From Dehalococcoidia bacterium (GTDB lineage: Bacteria > Chloroflexota > Dehalococcoidia > E44-bin15), in NCBI GenBank assembly GCA_041649635.1, contig JBAZMV010000005.1, positions 1 to 64,000 of the forward strand: 64,000 nucleotides of DNA, in the 5' to 3' direction. Position numbers and translations under genes: made by a program. How positions within the stretch are numbered: position 1 is the stretch's first letter; the number at the start of each line of letters is the position of its first letter. This document shows positions 1 to 7,915 of the stretch, in pieces. The notes beneath the pieces are model-generated. The model saw nothing but the letters and a program-made list of their open reading frames with translations. It was not told the DNA's origin and did not search any database.

Positions 1-175
1 TGGGATGCTGCACCCACTGAGTGCGCTGGGTGAGCATCATCTGCTTGACCTGCTGAGTGGCGGTGAACCAGCCTGAGACCTTCTCCACTGCCTGGGCCTT
101 CTCCCTGGCTTTCTTCTCCCTGGCCCTGAATTCCTTGTACTTGCCGGGGTCCGCTATGAAAAAGTCAAGCAGGCC
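1..175. repeat. Direct repeat copy A of the membrane-linker coding segment
   Basis: Nearly identical to 2179-2353; I count two mismatches over about 170 bp before divergence. The offset of 2178 bp is exactly 726 codons, so both copies lie in one reading frame of the giant minus-strand gene. They encode the charged linker just before an enolase barrel. A third module, or a second barrel, therefore probably continues beyond the left edge. Confidence 0.9.
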
Positions 176-3100
176 TATTATGGCGAGGGCAAAGCATATG
201 CGGCCGAAATAAATAGCCACACCTGCTCCACTGGCTGCCGCTATCCCGAAGGATAATACGCTTGCTGTGATGGCGATATGCAGCGATACCAGGATATGGT
301 TAGCGATGATCCAGCCCCGCTCTAAAGCGGGACGCTGATCCGTCTTCGTGTCGCCGGGAGAGCGTTTCTGAGGCTTTGATTGGTTGGCATCTGCCGCCTG
401 ACGCATTGAAGAGGATTCGCTCCCCAAGTAAATATTCGTTTTATTTCTCAGGGCTTCGAAGAGGGGTTTATCCTGTTTTTCGAGTATGGAGTTAACTTCG
501 CGGAGTGCTGCGATGTAATCTGATACCTCGTTGCCTTTGATCTGGACGCCGCAGTCCTTGGCCAGAGAATCGATGATGGAGAACATCTCTTTCCTGATGA
601 GGCCGTAGAGTTCCTCGCTCTGGATATGGGCCACGGCTCTGGCCAGGGCCAGGGAAACGGAGAGTATGGCGTTCATGCCCAGGTTCTGCTTGCGCTGCAT
701 GGCCGTTGTGGAGGCCTCCGGGTCGTTAGCGTTGAGCTTGCCGCGTTCGGCGGACAGGTCCCGTTCCAGTTTCAGCAGGGTGGTATCGATATCTCTCAGG
801 GAGAGGGTAGTCAGGTTTTTGCCCTCGAAGTGAGGGGCTATCCTCTTAGTGACATTGTCCGCAGCGTTAAGGCAGCCCTTGCCCTCGTACCTGGAAGCGC
901 GTCTGAAGAGCTCGATGAGAGCGGCGTCCTGTGTGGCCTTGACCTGGGCGTCTTCTGTCTTCTTGTTAAACACGTAGACGCCGGTCTCAGTTTTCTGGAA
1001 GAGGTCGGGGTGTTTGTCGATGACGGTCTTATGGTCGGCGTATTCGATAATGGAATCGACGAGGTGGATGGCCTCGCCGGAGCCCGCGGATGTGCCGAGC
1101 GGAGTGGCGCCCTTGAACTTCATGACGGCGCCCACGGATGGGATATCGATCTCGATCTCGACGCCGACGGTAGGGATGCCTGCGTTGGTGGACTCTTCGT
1201 AGGCGGTGAACTTGCGGATGAGGGCCTCTTCGCCGGGTTTGAGGCTGACGGACTTGAGTCCTTCCTCGAGCTTGCGCATGAGGACGATGCCGCTCTGGTA
1301 CTTGAAGAGCCTCTCGGTATTGGCTCCGCCGCCTGCTTTCAGTCCCAGCGAGTTCATGGACAGAGCGATCTGTGTTTCCATGTCGTCGTTGGGCGACTTG
1401 GAGCGGTGAGATATGACGAGCTCCTGGCCCTTGCCCAGGGCCACGAGCATGGCCAGTATGGTCTCGTAGATAGTGCCTATCTGATTGGCCTTGATGAGCG
1501 ATGTATTGATGAGGGACTCGCGGGAGGCCATCTCTATGGTCTTATCGTTGGTGACGATGAGGTCGTCGCCGATGATCCAGATACGGTCGCCGAGTTCCTT
1601 GAGGATCAACTTCCACCCCTGATAATCGTCCTCGGCGAAGCCGTCCTCGATGGAGATGATGGGTATCTCATACTTCTGGATGGCGTCCTTGTATATGGCC
1701 AGGATGCCGTCCCTGTCCATGGTGAGTTTAGACTTATCCCTCCAGAAGAGGTACATGCCTACGGCATCGGGCATGTTGTATTCCTTGCGGTAGGCGTTCT
1801 CGAGCTCGCTTAAGGCCGGGTCCAGGCCGATGGCCACGTCTTTTCCCGCCTGGAAGCCGCACTCCTCGATGGCCTGTTTCATCATGGCCCAGAGCCTGAC
1901 CTCTGGCAGGGGGTACTGAGCTTTTTCGATATAGGGGGCCAGACCGCCCTCGAGGCCGATGCCCATGACGCGTGAGCCTTCCTCTTTCTCGATGATCTCC
2001 TTGAGGCGGTTCTGGAGCCTGACGGTCATCTCCTGAGCTTCCTGCCAGTTCTTGACGCCGAGTATGACGAACATGGCTTCCTGCATGCTGAGGTTGGATT
2101 CAGGATACTCCTTTTCGGTGTGCCTGCCGCCCATGCCGCAGTTGCGGAACTGCCAGGGGACGGTGACCCTGCCCAGTGTGGGATGCTGCACCCACTGAGT
2201 GCGCTGGGTGAGCATCATCTGCTTGACCTGCTGAGTGGCGGTGAACCAGCCTGAGACCTTCTCCACTGCCTGGGCCTTCTCCCTGGCTTTCTTCTCCCGG
2301 GCTCTGAATTCCTTGTACTTGCCGGGGTCCGCTATGAAAAAGTCAAGCAGGCCTACCGTGGCCAGGCCTAAGCACAAACGTCCGGCGTAGACGGCGGGGT
2401 CTATGTCCAGCCCCATGCCCACGCCGATCAGCGTGATTGCTATCGGGAAGAAGATAAAGCTTAAAATCCTGCTCGTCTGCGGGCCGGCAGCGGAGACCGC
2501 CAGGTTGAACGGCGCATCGGGATAGAAGTTCAGTCCGTTCTTGATAACGCCGGGGAACCTGCCCGTCGGGATGAGTGCGTACATCTTGAGATACCACAGT
2601 ATCCTCTTCGGCAGCGGCGCGGCCATGTTGGCCTTGGCCTGCGGCAGCAGCTTGGCATTGAGCGCATCGACTTTTACCGCCTTTAAGTAGTGTCCCATCT
2701 CGTGTATGGCGATGGCGGAATGGCAGGTGAACCAGAGGAAGGCCAGCGATATCAGCGTCTCCCACGAGGCGAACAAGCTCCTGAGGACTTGGCCCTTTAA
2801 AACAACGTCAGTCGTGGATAGTGTGCCAAAAAGCAGGAGGCCGATGGCGAACGGAGCCATGAATAATGCCATCCTGCGGCTCATACTGGGGCCGCTGGCG
2901 GAAACAGCCAGATTGAACGGCGAGTCAGGATAGTAGTTCAGGCCGTTCTTTACCACGCCGGGGAACCTGCCCGTTGGTATCAGCGCGAACATCTTGAGGT
3001 ACCATAGTATCCTCTTCGGCAAGGGTGCGGCCATGTTGGCCTTGGCCTGCGGCAGCAGCTTGGCGTTCAACGCGTCAACCTTTACTGCCTTTAGGTAGTG

Positions 3101-3349
3101 TCCCATCTCATGTATCGCGATGGCGGAATGACAGACCAGCCAGATGAAGAATAAAGAAATAAGCGCACCCTGCCATGAGGCGAAGATGAATCTAAGGGAG
3201 TCGTTTCTCAGGTCGGGGGGCAGGGACAGCAGGCTTGATATATAAGCTACGTGGAACGATACGAGGATATGGTTGGCAATTACCCAGCCCTTCTCAAGAT
3301 AGGACCTTTGCGGAATGGAAGAGTTAAGGGATAGCTCCGTTTTTCTCAT
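1..3349 (-). CDS. Giant membrane protein: tandem M50-like HEMGH units fused to a domain-swapped enolase (partial, runs off left edge)
   Basis: The frame is open from an ATG at 3349 to base 1, at least 1116 residues. An N-terminal membrane segment is followed by two copies of a unit with HEMGH (residues 80-84 and 216-220), each followed by a matching stretch ending PFNLAVSA.GP; this resembles M50 metalloproteases, but I see no LDG motif. After another membrane segment and a charged linker (DPGKYKEF) comes an enolase catalytic barrel (about 391-690). Its active-site residues are present: GLEGG E467, SIEDG E568, GDDL, NQIGT Lys620, SHRS His648, Lys671. The K-H-K spacing (28 and 23) equals that of E. 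coli enolase (K341, H369, K392). The enolase N-terminal domain (PTVGVEIE, SAGSGEA, LGMNAILSVS, about 705-905) comes after the barrel, the reverse of normal order. A second membrane/linker unit follows. Function is unknown: enolase chemistry looks possible and proteolysis is only suggested. Confidence 0.75.
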   Translation of the reverse strand, partial: MRKTELSLNSSIPQRSYLEKGWVIANHILVSFHVAYISSLLSLPPDLRNDSLRFIFASWQGALISLFFIWLVCHSAIAIHEMGHYLKAVKVDALNAKLLPQAKANMAAPLPKRILWYLKMFALIPTGRFPGVVKNGLNYYPDSPFNLAVSASGPSMSRRMALFMAPFAIGLLLFGTLSTTDVVLKGQVLRSLFASWETLISLAFLWFTCHSAIAIHEMGHYLKAVKVDALNAKLLPQAKANMAAPLPKRILWYLKMYALIPTGRFPGVIKNGLNFYPDAPFNLAVSAAGPQTSRILSFIFFPIAITLIGVGMGLDIDPAVYAGRLCLGLATVGLLDFFIADPGKYKEFRAREKKAREKAQAVEKVSGWFTATQQVKQMMLTQRTQWVQHPTLGRVTVPWQFRNCGMGGRHTEKEYPESNLSMQEAMFVILGVKNWQEAQEMTVRLQNRLKEIIEKEEGSRVMGIGLEGGLAPYIEKAQYPLPEVRLWAMMKQAIEECGFQAGKDVAIGLDPALSELENAYRKEYNMPDAVGMYLFWRDKSKLTMDRDGILAIYKDAIQKYEIPIISIEDGFAEDDYQGWKLILKELGDRIWIIGDDLIVTNDKTIEMASRESLINTSLIKANQIGTIYETILAMLVALGKGQELVISHRSKSPNDDMETQIALSMNSLGLKAGGGANTERLFKYQSGIVLMRKLEEGLKSVSLKPGEEALIRKFTAYEESTNAGIPTVGVEIEIDIPSVGAVMKFKGATPLGTSAGSGEAIHLVDSIIEYADHKTVIDKHPDLFQKTETGVYVFNKKTEDAQVKATQDAALIELFRRASRYEGKGCLNAADNVTKRIAPHFEGKNLTTLSLRDIDTTLLKLERDLSAERGKLNANDPEASTTAMQRKQNLGMNAILSVSLALARAVAHIQSEELYGLIRKEMFSIIDSLAKDCGVQIKGNEVSDYIAALREVNSILEKQDKPLFEALRNKTNIYLGSESSSMRQAADANQSKPQKRSPGDTKTDQRPALERGWIIANHILVSLHIAITASVLSFGIAAASGAGVAIYFGRICFALAIIGLLDFFIADPGKYKEFRAREKKAREKAQAVEKVSGWFTATQQVKQMMLTQRTQWVQHP
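2179..2353. repeat. Direct repeat copy B of the membrane-linker coding segment
   Basis: Partner of copy A at 1-175. It encodes residues from about 333 (LLDFFIADPGKYKEF) to 390 (RTQWVQHP), directly ahead of the enolase barrel. The similarity drops sharply at the membrane-segment side, consistent with recent duplication or gene conversion of the linker. Confidence 0.9.
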
Positions 3350-3580
3350 CCCTTGTTCCTGAGAACTGGTATCAGGGTACTGTGCAGCTTTACGCTTAAT
3401 AACGACCCCTCTTGAACGTAAGATTAAGGCGAATTTGTGACAAATAGCCCCTGCGAATACAAGTTTAATAGTCTATATAGAATACTTTTAGATACGTATC
3501 ATTGTCAATATTTCATGAGGGAAAATGGTTTTTTATGTCATATTGGGCTCATTCGTCCCGCGATTATCGATGCATCTTGC

Positions 3581-3760
3581 GGGCAGACACGGGGGTCTGC
3601 CCCTACATTTTGATTTCCTCTCCCTTGAGGGGAGAGGATGCAGGTGAGGGTGCGATTCGTCATTCCGGTGAAAACCGGAATCCACGGGGCGGGTTTGATG
3701 AATCAAACCCCTACGACTCGTCCTTATCCACCTTTACGAAAGGGAGACTAGGGTGATTTA
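3581..3760. repeat. Composite intergenic hairpin repeat array upstream of the MTA phosphorylase gene
   Basis: The 494 bp between 3350 and 3843 holds no convincing gene. From 3581 it carries a GGGCAGAC/GTCTGCCC hairpin ending in CCCTAC, a CATTCCGG/CCGGAAT hairpin (about 3660-3683), the palindrome GGGTTTGATGAATCAAACCC (3691-3710) followed by CCTACGA, and a CTTTACGAAAG hairpin. The same elements recur in the same order at 4681-4825 on the other side of the gene. The short ORF at 3502-3756 is simply this array read through. Confidence 0.8.
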
Positions 3761-3778
3761 TTCAATAGAGGATGTGTG

Positions 3779-3808
3779 TTACGTTCGCTCCTGATGCCTG
3801 TGCTATAA
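3779..3808 (+). promoter_or_regulatory. Probable sigma-70 type promoter of the MTA phosphorylase gene
   Basis: A perfect TATAAT lies at 3803-3808, 35 bp before the ATG. The -35 candidate TTACGT (3779-3784) at 18 bp spacing is weak, so the call rests mainly on the -10 box. Confidence 0.5.
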
Positions 3809-3843
3809 TAATTTCGCATTTATTTCATCATCGGAGGTCAGGA

Positions 3844-4596
3844 ATGACAAAAGTCGGTATTATTGGAGGTTCCGGGCTCGATGACCCGCAGTTGTTGAAA
3901 TCCGCTAAAGAGAAGCATATCACGACGCCTTACGGTAATCCGAGCTCGGCGCTAACGGTCGGCGCGATCGAAGGGCGCGAAATCGTCATCATTTCGCGGC
4001 ACGGCAAGCAGCATACCATCCCGCCGACGCATGTCAATTTCAGGGCTAATATTCATGCGCTGCAAAGCCAGGGCTGCACGCACATCCTGGCGACGACGGC
4101 CTGCGGCTCCCTGCGGGAGGAGATCGGGCGGGGGGACCTTGTCATCCTGGACCAGTTCATCGATTTCACACGCTTCCGGCCGATAACCTATTTCGACACC
4201 TTCCCTGCCGGCGCGGAGAACGCCAAACACACCGCGATGTCCGACCCGTTCGACGAGTCACTGCGGCAGAGGCTCATCGCGAGTGCTGCTGAGCTGGGGC
4301 TGAGTTTCCATAAGACGGGCACGGTGGTCACCATCGAAGGGCCGCGGTTCTCAACTAGGGCTGAGTCCCGTATGTTCAGGATTTGGGGTGCCGATGTTGT
4401 CAACATGAGCATCGCCCCTGAGGCCATCCTCGCCAATGAGGCCAAAATCCCATACGCCGCGGTAGCTATATCGACGGATTACGATTGCTGGAAGACGGAT
4501 GAGGCGCCTGTTGAATGGGCTGAGGTGCTCCGCATCTTTGAGAAGAACGTTGAGCGCGTGAAGGAACTGTTGCTGAAGACGATTAAATCGTTGTAG
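3844..4596 (+). CDS. mtnP: S-methyl-5'-thioadenosine phosphorylase
   Basis: 250 residues. It cleaves 5'-methylthioadenosine with phosphate to adenine and methylthioribose-1-phosphate, in the cytosol, as part of methionine salvage. It begins with GGSGLDDP and has the family signatures ISRHGKQHTIPPTHVNFRAN, TACGSLREEI, VTIEGPRFSTRAES and STDYDCW. The aspartates in the last motif favour 6-aminopurines (adenine) over the asparagine of guanosine/inosine-type phosphorylases. The start at 3844 is set by GGAGG at 3833-3837; an in-frame extension to 3772 adds non-homologous residues over the promoter. It is monocistronic, flanked on both sides by the same hairpin repeats, and no other methionine-salvage gene is nearby. 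Confidence 0.93.
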   Translation: MTKVGIIGGSGLDDPQLLKSAKEKHITTPYGNPSSALTVGAIEGREIVIISRHGKQHTIPPTHVNFRANIHALQSQGCTHILATTACGSLREEIGRGDLVILDQFIDFTRFRPITYFDTFPAGAENAKHTAMSDPFDESLRQRLIASAAELGLSFHKTGTVVTIEGPRFSTRAESRMFRIWGADVVNMSIAPEAILANEAKIPYAAVAISTDYDCWKTDEAPVEWAEVLRIFEKNVERVKELLLKTIKSL

Positions 4597-4601
4597 AGTT
4601 T

Positions 4602-4662
4602 GTCATTGCGAGGAGTCCTTCCATATTTCTTGATATCATGGAAGGACGACGTGGCAATCTCG
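4602..4662. repeat. Dispersed repeat (GTCATTGCGAGGAG ... GTGGCAATCTCG), copy 1
   Basis: A 61-bp partly palindromic element just after the MTA phosphorylase stop: TCCTTCCAT and ATGGAAGGA pair around TTTCTTGATATC. A reverse-oriented relative lies at 6889-6946, upstream of tyrS. It could act as a transcript end, but no T-tract follows. Confidence 0.75.
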
Positions 4663-4680
4663 TCATATTTATCGATTTAC

Positions 4681-4825
4681 GTAGGGGCACGGCGCGCCGT
4701 GCCCCTACATCGTTAATCGTCATTCCGGCGTAGGCCGGAATCCAGGGGGGTGGCGGGTTTGATGAATCAAACCCCTACGACCGCCGCTCCTCCCCCTTTG
4801 CCAAAGGGGGACTAAGGGGGGGTGT
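4681..4825. repeat. Composite hairpin repeat array downstream of the MTA phosphorylase gene
   Basis: It begins with a perfect 28-bp palindrome starting and ending GTAGGGGC/GCCCCTAC (4681-4708). Next come a CATTCCGGCG/CGGAAT hairpin (4721-4741), the palindrome GGGTTTGATGAATCAAACCC followed by CCTACGA (about 4755-4780), and CCCCCTTTGCCAAAGGGGG plus a GGGGGG run (about 4792-4822). The gap 4597-4912 has no gene. The order of elements repeats that of 3581-3760. Confidence 0.85.
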
Positions 4826-4912
4826 ACATATCACGTTTGACGACGATGGTTATGCTGCCTATAATTCTGGCAGGTGTTGAATCGGATTTATGCCGTTGTT
4901 GGGTGAATAGAT

Positions 4913-5509
4913 ATGAAGAGAAACGATATCAGTGACAAGCTTATTCATTTTACTGGGCCGCAAGACGATTGGGATAGAGCTTATTCTCAACTCAAATCTA
5001 TTATTGGGGACCGCTTTATTCGTGGTGGTAACGGAATGATTCGGAGCGGTGACCGTTGTGTTTGTTTTACTGAAGCACCTCTTCTCTCACTTTTGGATGG
5101 GTTTGTGAATGAATCAAACTACAGCCGATATTCGCCATTTGGCATTATGGTTGATAAAGCTTGGCTTTTTGAAAGGGGTGGGCGTCCGGTAATCTATCAG
5201 TCAGAATCGGAATATGCTGCGCTACCAGAGCAACTACAATGGCGACATGTAAGATATGAACCAACTGGAATAACACCGATCGATTTTACTTGGGAGCGTG
5301 AGTGGCGAATAAAATGTGAACGATTAGTCTTTTGGCCAAATGAAGTAGGTATAGTCGTCCCTTCACGTGATTGGGCGAATGCCCTTGTGTTAGACCATGA
5401 GAGGGAACAAGATGACGAAGTCGAAATGTATTCGCTAATTATGAATGAGTCTCTGGCAGAACTATACCGAGAAGATTTTCCGTGGCGAATTTATATACTT
5501 GGTAATTGA
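4913..5509 (+). CDS. AT-rich orphan protein, possibly AbiGi/ADP-ribosyltransferase-like
   Basis: 198 residues with no membrane segment. The N-terminus has LIHFTGPQD, like the H-[FI]-T start of DarT/AbiGi-type proteins. Later motifs are VCFTEAPLLSL, RYSPFGIMVDKAWLFERGG RPVIYQ (split), WRHVRYEP and DFTWEREWRI. I remember this arrangement from proteins annotated as abortive-infection AbiGi or DUF2971-like, but I cannot confirm the family. Base composition is clearly more AT-rich than tyrS and the MTA phosphorylase gene on either side, and repeats precede it, which suggests horizontal acquisition. It stands alone on the plus strand, convergent with tyrS. Function uncertain; a stress or phage-defence role is only a guess. 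Confidence 0.55.
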   Translation: MKRNDISDKLIHFTGPQDDWDRAYSQLKSIIGDRFIRGGNGMIRSGDRCVCFTEAPLLSLLDGFVNESNYSRYSPFGIMVDKAWLFERGGRPVIYQSESEYAALPEQLQWRHVRYEPTGITPIDFTWEREWRIKCERLVFWPNEVGIVVPSRDWANALVLDHEREQDDEVEMYSLIMNESLAELYREDFPWRIYILGN

Positions 5510-5537
5510 CAGATATCCTATTATCCTCACCCCCCAA

Positions 5538-6755
5538 CTACTTCTCCTTATCCACAATCTTCACAAACCGCCGCTTGCCCGCCTTGAGGATGCTCCCGTT
5601 CTTTATCACCGCCGTTTCGGCGGTCACCTTCTGCCCGTCGAGCTCGACCGCGCCTTGAGTTAGCAGGCGTCGGGCGGCGCTCTTGCTCTCGGCTAGGCCT
5701 GCGGCTGTAATCAGGTTCGCAAGCTGAACGGGCTCGGCGCTTATGGGCGTGCGGAATTCCGGTATCTCATCCGGCATTTCCTTCTTCTGCACCGTCTTCT
5801 CGAAATGCGCCTGCGCGTCGGCGGCCGCCTGCTTGTCGTGGAACTGCTCCACTATCTCGCGGGCCAGCTTCTTCTTGAGCTCCATCGGGTTTATCGAATT
5901 GGAGGCCAGCGCTTTGCGGTGCTCGTCCAAGTCTGCGTCGGGCATGTCGGTGAGAAGCTCGAAGTAGTTCATTATTATCGCGTCGGGGATGCTGAGGACT
6001 TTGCCGTACATGTCGTTGGGGTTCTCTTCCACGGCGATGTAGTTATCCAGGCTCTTGCTCATCTTCTGCACACCGTCCGTGCCCACGAGGAGCGGCATGA
6101 GGAAGACCTGCTGCGGCCTCTGTCCCTCCATCTGCTGCAGCTGGCGCCCCACCAGACAGTTGAACATCTGGTCGGTGCCGCCGAACTCGACATCGGACTT
6201 TATCATGATCGAGTCGTAAGCCTGCAATAAAGGATAAAGGAACTCGGTGATGGCGATGGGCTTGTTGTCGGCGTAGCGCTTGGAGAAATCGTCGCGCTCC
6301 AGCATCTGCGCCACGGTGAACTTGCTCGTGAGCTTGATGACATCGGCCAGGGTGAACTTGCCGAACCACTGGCTCTGCCACTCCACCTGCGTCTTTTCCT
6401 TATCGATGACCTTGAAGAATTGCTTCATGTAGGTCTCGGCGTTGGCGCGCACCTCCTCGGCGGAGAGCATGGTGCGGGTCTGCGATTTGCCGCTGGGGTC
6501 GCCGATCTGCGCTGTCCAGTCGCCGACGATGAGGATGACCTGGTGGCCCAGCTCCTGGAACTGGCGCAGCTTGCGCAGGCCGACGACATGCCCGAGGTGG
6601 ATGTCGGGGCGGCTGGGGTCGAAGCCCTGCTTGAGGCGCAGCTGCTTCCCTGATTCGAGCAGCTTGACCATCTCATTGCGCAGGATGATATCGGTCACGC
6701 CGCGTTCCAGCAGGCGCTTCATCTCTTCTTTTGTCGGCTTTCTCACATGTTCCAT
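5538..6755 (-). CDS. tyrS: Tyrosyl-tRNA synthetase
   Basis: 405 residues, full length. A class I synthetase that activates tyrosine with ATP and charges tRNA-Tyr. The HIGH-type motif is HLGHVVGL (about residues 53-60) and the second ATP signature is KMSKSLDN. GDWTAQIGDPSGKS and the sequence overall fit the TyrZ-like bacterial subgroup. A C-terminal S4 RNA-binding domain (about 340-400) ends the protein. It is transcribed alone on the minus strand; hairpin repeats, not a recognisable T-box leader, fill the 200 bp upstream. Confidence 0.95.
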   Translation of the reverse strand: MEHVRKPTKEEMKRLLERGVTDIILRNEMVKLLESGKQLRLKQGFDPSRPDIHLGHVVGLRKLRQFQELGHQVILIVGDWTAQIGDPSGKSQTRTMLSAEEVRANAETYMKQFFKVIDKEKTQVEWQSQWFGKFTLADVIKLTSKFTVAQMLERDDFSKRYADNKPIAITEFLYPLLQAYDSIMIKSDVEFGGTDQMFNCLVGRQLQQMEGQRPQQVFLMPLLVGTDGVQKMSKSLDNYIAVEENPNDMYGKVLSIPDAIIMNYFELLTDMPDADLDEHRKALASNSINPMELKKKLAREIVEQFHDKQAAADAQAHFEKTVQKKEMPDEIPEFRTPISAEPVQLANLITAAGLAESKSAARRLLTQGAVELDGQKVTAETAVIKNGSILKAGKRRFVKIVDKEK

Positions 6756-6769
6756 AATCGACTACCTAT

Positions 6770-6873
6770 CAATCCCCCTCAGTCCCCCTTTTATAAAGGG
6801 GGATTCCAAGGGGATTTTTGTAGGGGCGCGGTTTTCGCGCCCTTCATTGTGGGCTGGATGACCCAGCCCCTAC
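6770..6873. repeat. Hairpin repeats upstream of tyrS, including a two-hairpin GTAGGGGC element
   Basis: First part: CCCCCTTTTATAAAGGGGG with flanking AATCCCC/GGGGATT, related to the 4792-4822 element in reverse. Second part: GTAGGGGC (about 6822) ... GCCCCTAC (ends about 6872) enclosing a GGGCGCG/CGCGCCC-type hairpin and a GGGCTGG/CCAGCCC hairpin. This has the same design as the copy embedded in a coding sequence at 12392-12448. Confidence 0.8.
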
Positions 6874-6888
6874 ATTTTCTATACAGAT

Positions 6889-6946
6889 GAGATTGCCACG
6901 CCGTCCTTCCGCATATTCCTAATGGGGAAGGGCTCCTCGCAATGAC
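6889..6946. repeat. Dispersed repeat (GAGATTGCCACG ... CTCGCAATGAC), copy 2
   Basis: Reverse-complement relative of 4602-4662: matching ends GAGATTGCCACG and CTCCTCGCAATGAC with a CCTTCC/GGAAGG core. It lies just downstream of ribF and upstream of the tyrS promoter region. Confidence 0.75.
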
Positions 6947-6956
6947 ATTAGCGATT

Positions 6957-7892
6957 CTATACATTTGTCTTGGACTGTTCCAGCAGAACTCGTGCCAACT
7001 CCACGTCTTTTGACATCTGAGCCTTCAATTCCTCGGGCCCCGGGAACTTCATCTCATCGCGCAGACGGTCCACGAGCTCAAGGGTCATCTCCTGACCGTA
7101 CAGATCGCCGTTGAAATCCACGATAAAGACCTCGATGGTGCGGTGTTCGCCTCTGAAAGTGGGACGCACCCCGATGTTCAGCACGCCCTTATAGCGCTTG
7201 CCGTCCAGCAGGGCATAGCAGGCGTAGACGCCGTCGGCGGGCAGCGCCTGTTCCTCCTCTGGTACAAGGTTCGCCGTGGGATACCCCAGCGTTTTGCCGC
7301 GCGAATCGCCGTGCTCCACCTGGCCGTTCAACGCAAATCGACGTCCCAAAAACTTGTTTATCTTGCCGATCTCGCCGCGTGCCAGCGCGCCGCGAATCGC
7401 CGTACTGCTGATCACTTCTCCCTGGTGCAGCAGGGGCGGCACGACCTCGATCCCAAAGCCGAGCTCCTCGCTCAGAGTCTGTAGCGATTGTATGTTCCCT
7501 TCCCTGCCCTTGCCCAGCGCGAAGTCGGGCCCGACTACAATTTCCTGCATCTTGAGATGGCGCATCATCAGGTCGATATACTGGCGGGCGCTGAGCCGGG
7601 AAAGCTCGTGCGTGAAAGACAGCGTTACGACGTGGTCGATGCCCAGGTTCTTCAGTAGCTTTACGCGCTCTTCGATGCTGGTGATGAACGTTATCTGGCT
7701 TTGATGCCCCAGTATCAATCGCGGGTGATGTAAGAATGTTACGACGACGCTTTCGAGATTCTTCTCCGCGGCTTTTTCTTTGACCTTGCTTATCAGTAGC
7801 TGGTGTCCCAGGTGGACGCCGTCGAATACGCCAATCGTTAGCGCGGTGTCGCGCTTCGGTGCGATTAATGCCAGTTCTTCTTCTATGAGCAT
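6957..7892 (-). CDS. ribF: Bifunctional riboflavin kinase / FAD synthetase
   Basis: 311 residues. It phosphorylates riboflavin to FMN and adenylates FMN to FAD. The N-terminal adenylyltransferase has GVFDGVHLGHQ (nucleotidyltransferase HxGH) and SSTAIRGAL. The C-terminal kinase has GDSRGKTLGYPTANL and GVLNIGVRPTF. Start at ATG 7892, with GAGG seven bases upstream, gives the family's usual length; the frame stays open to 8285 but that part is antisense to aroF and not homologous. It is 23 bp after aroF in an apparent aroH-aroF-ribF operon. Confidence 0.94.
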   Translation of the reverse strand: MLIEEELALIAPKRDTALTIGVFDGVHLGHQLLISKVKEKAAEKNLESVVVTFLHHPRLILGHQSQITFITSIEERVKLLKNLGIDHVVTLSFTHELSRLSARQYIDLMMRHLKMQEIVVGPDFALGKGREGNIQSLQTLSEELGFGIEVVPPLLHQGEVISSTAIRGALARGEIGKINKFLGRRFALNGQVEHGDSRGKTLGYPTANLVPEEEQALPADGVYACYALLDGKRYKGVLNIGVRPTFRGEHRTIEVFIVDFNGDLYGQEMTLELVDRLRDEMKFPGPEELKAQMSKDVELARVLLEQSKTNV

Positions 7893-7915
7893 AGTATCCT
7901 CGATTGTAAGTTGCG

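Noticed and set aside
626..1813. 395-codon open frame on the plus strand
   Set aside because: It is antisense to the enolase-coding frame, which has strong conserved motifs on the other strand; its own product shows no domain.
3502..3756. 84-codon plus-strand ORF
   Set aside because: It reads through the intergenic hairpin array and has no ribosome binding site.
6756..6956. T-box leader for tyrS
   Set aside because: No T-box core sequence or specifier loop; the region is made of dispersed hairpin repeats.
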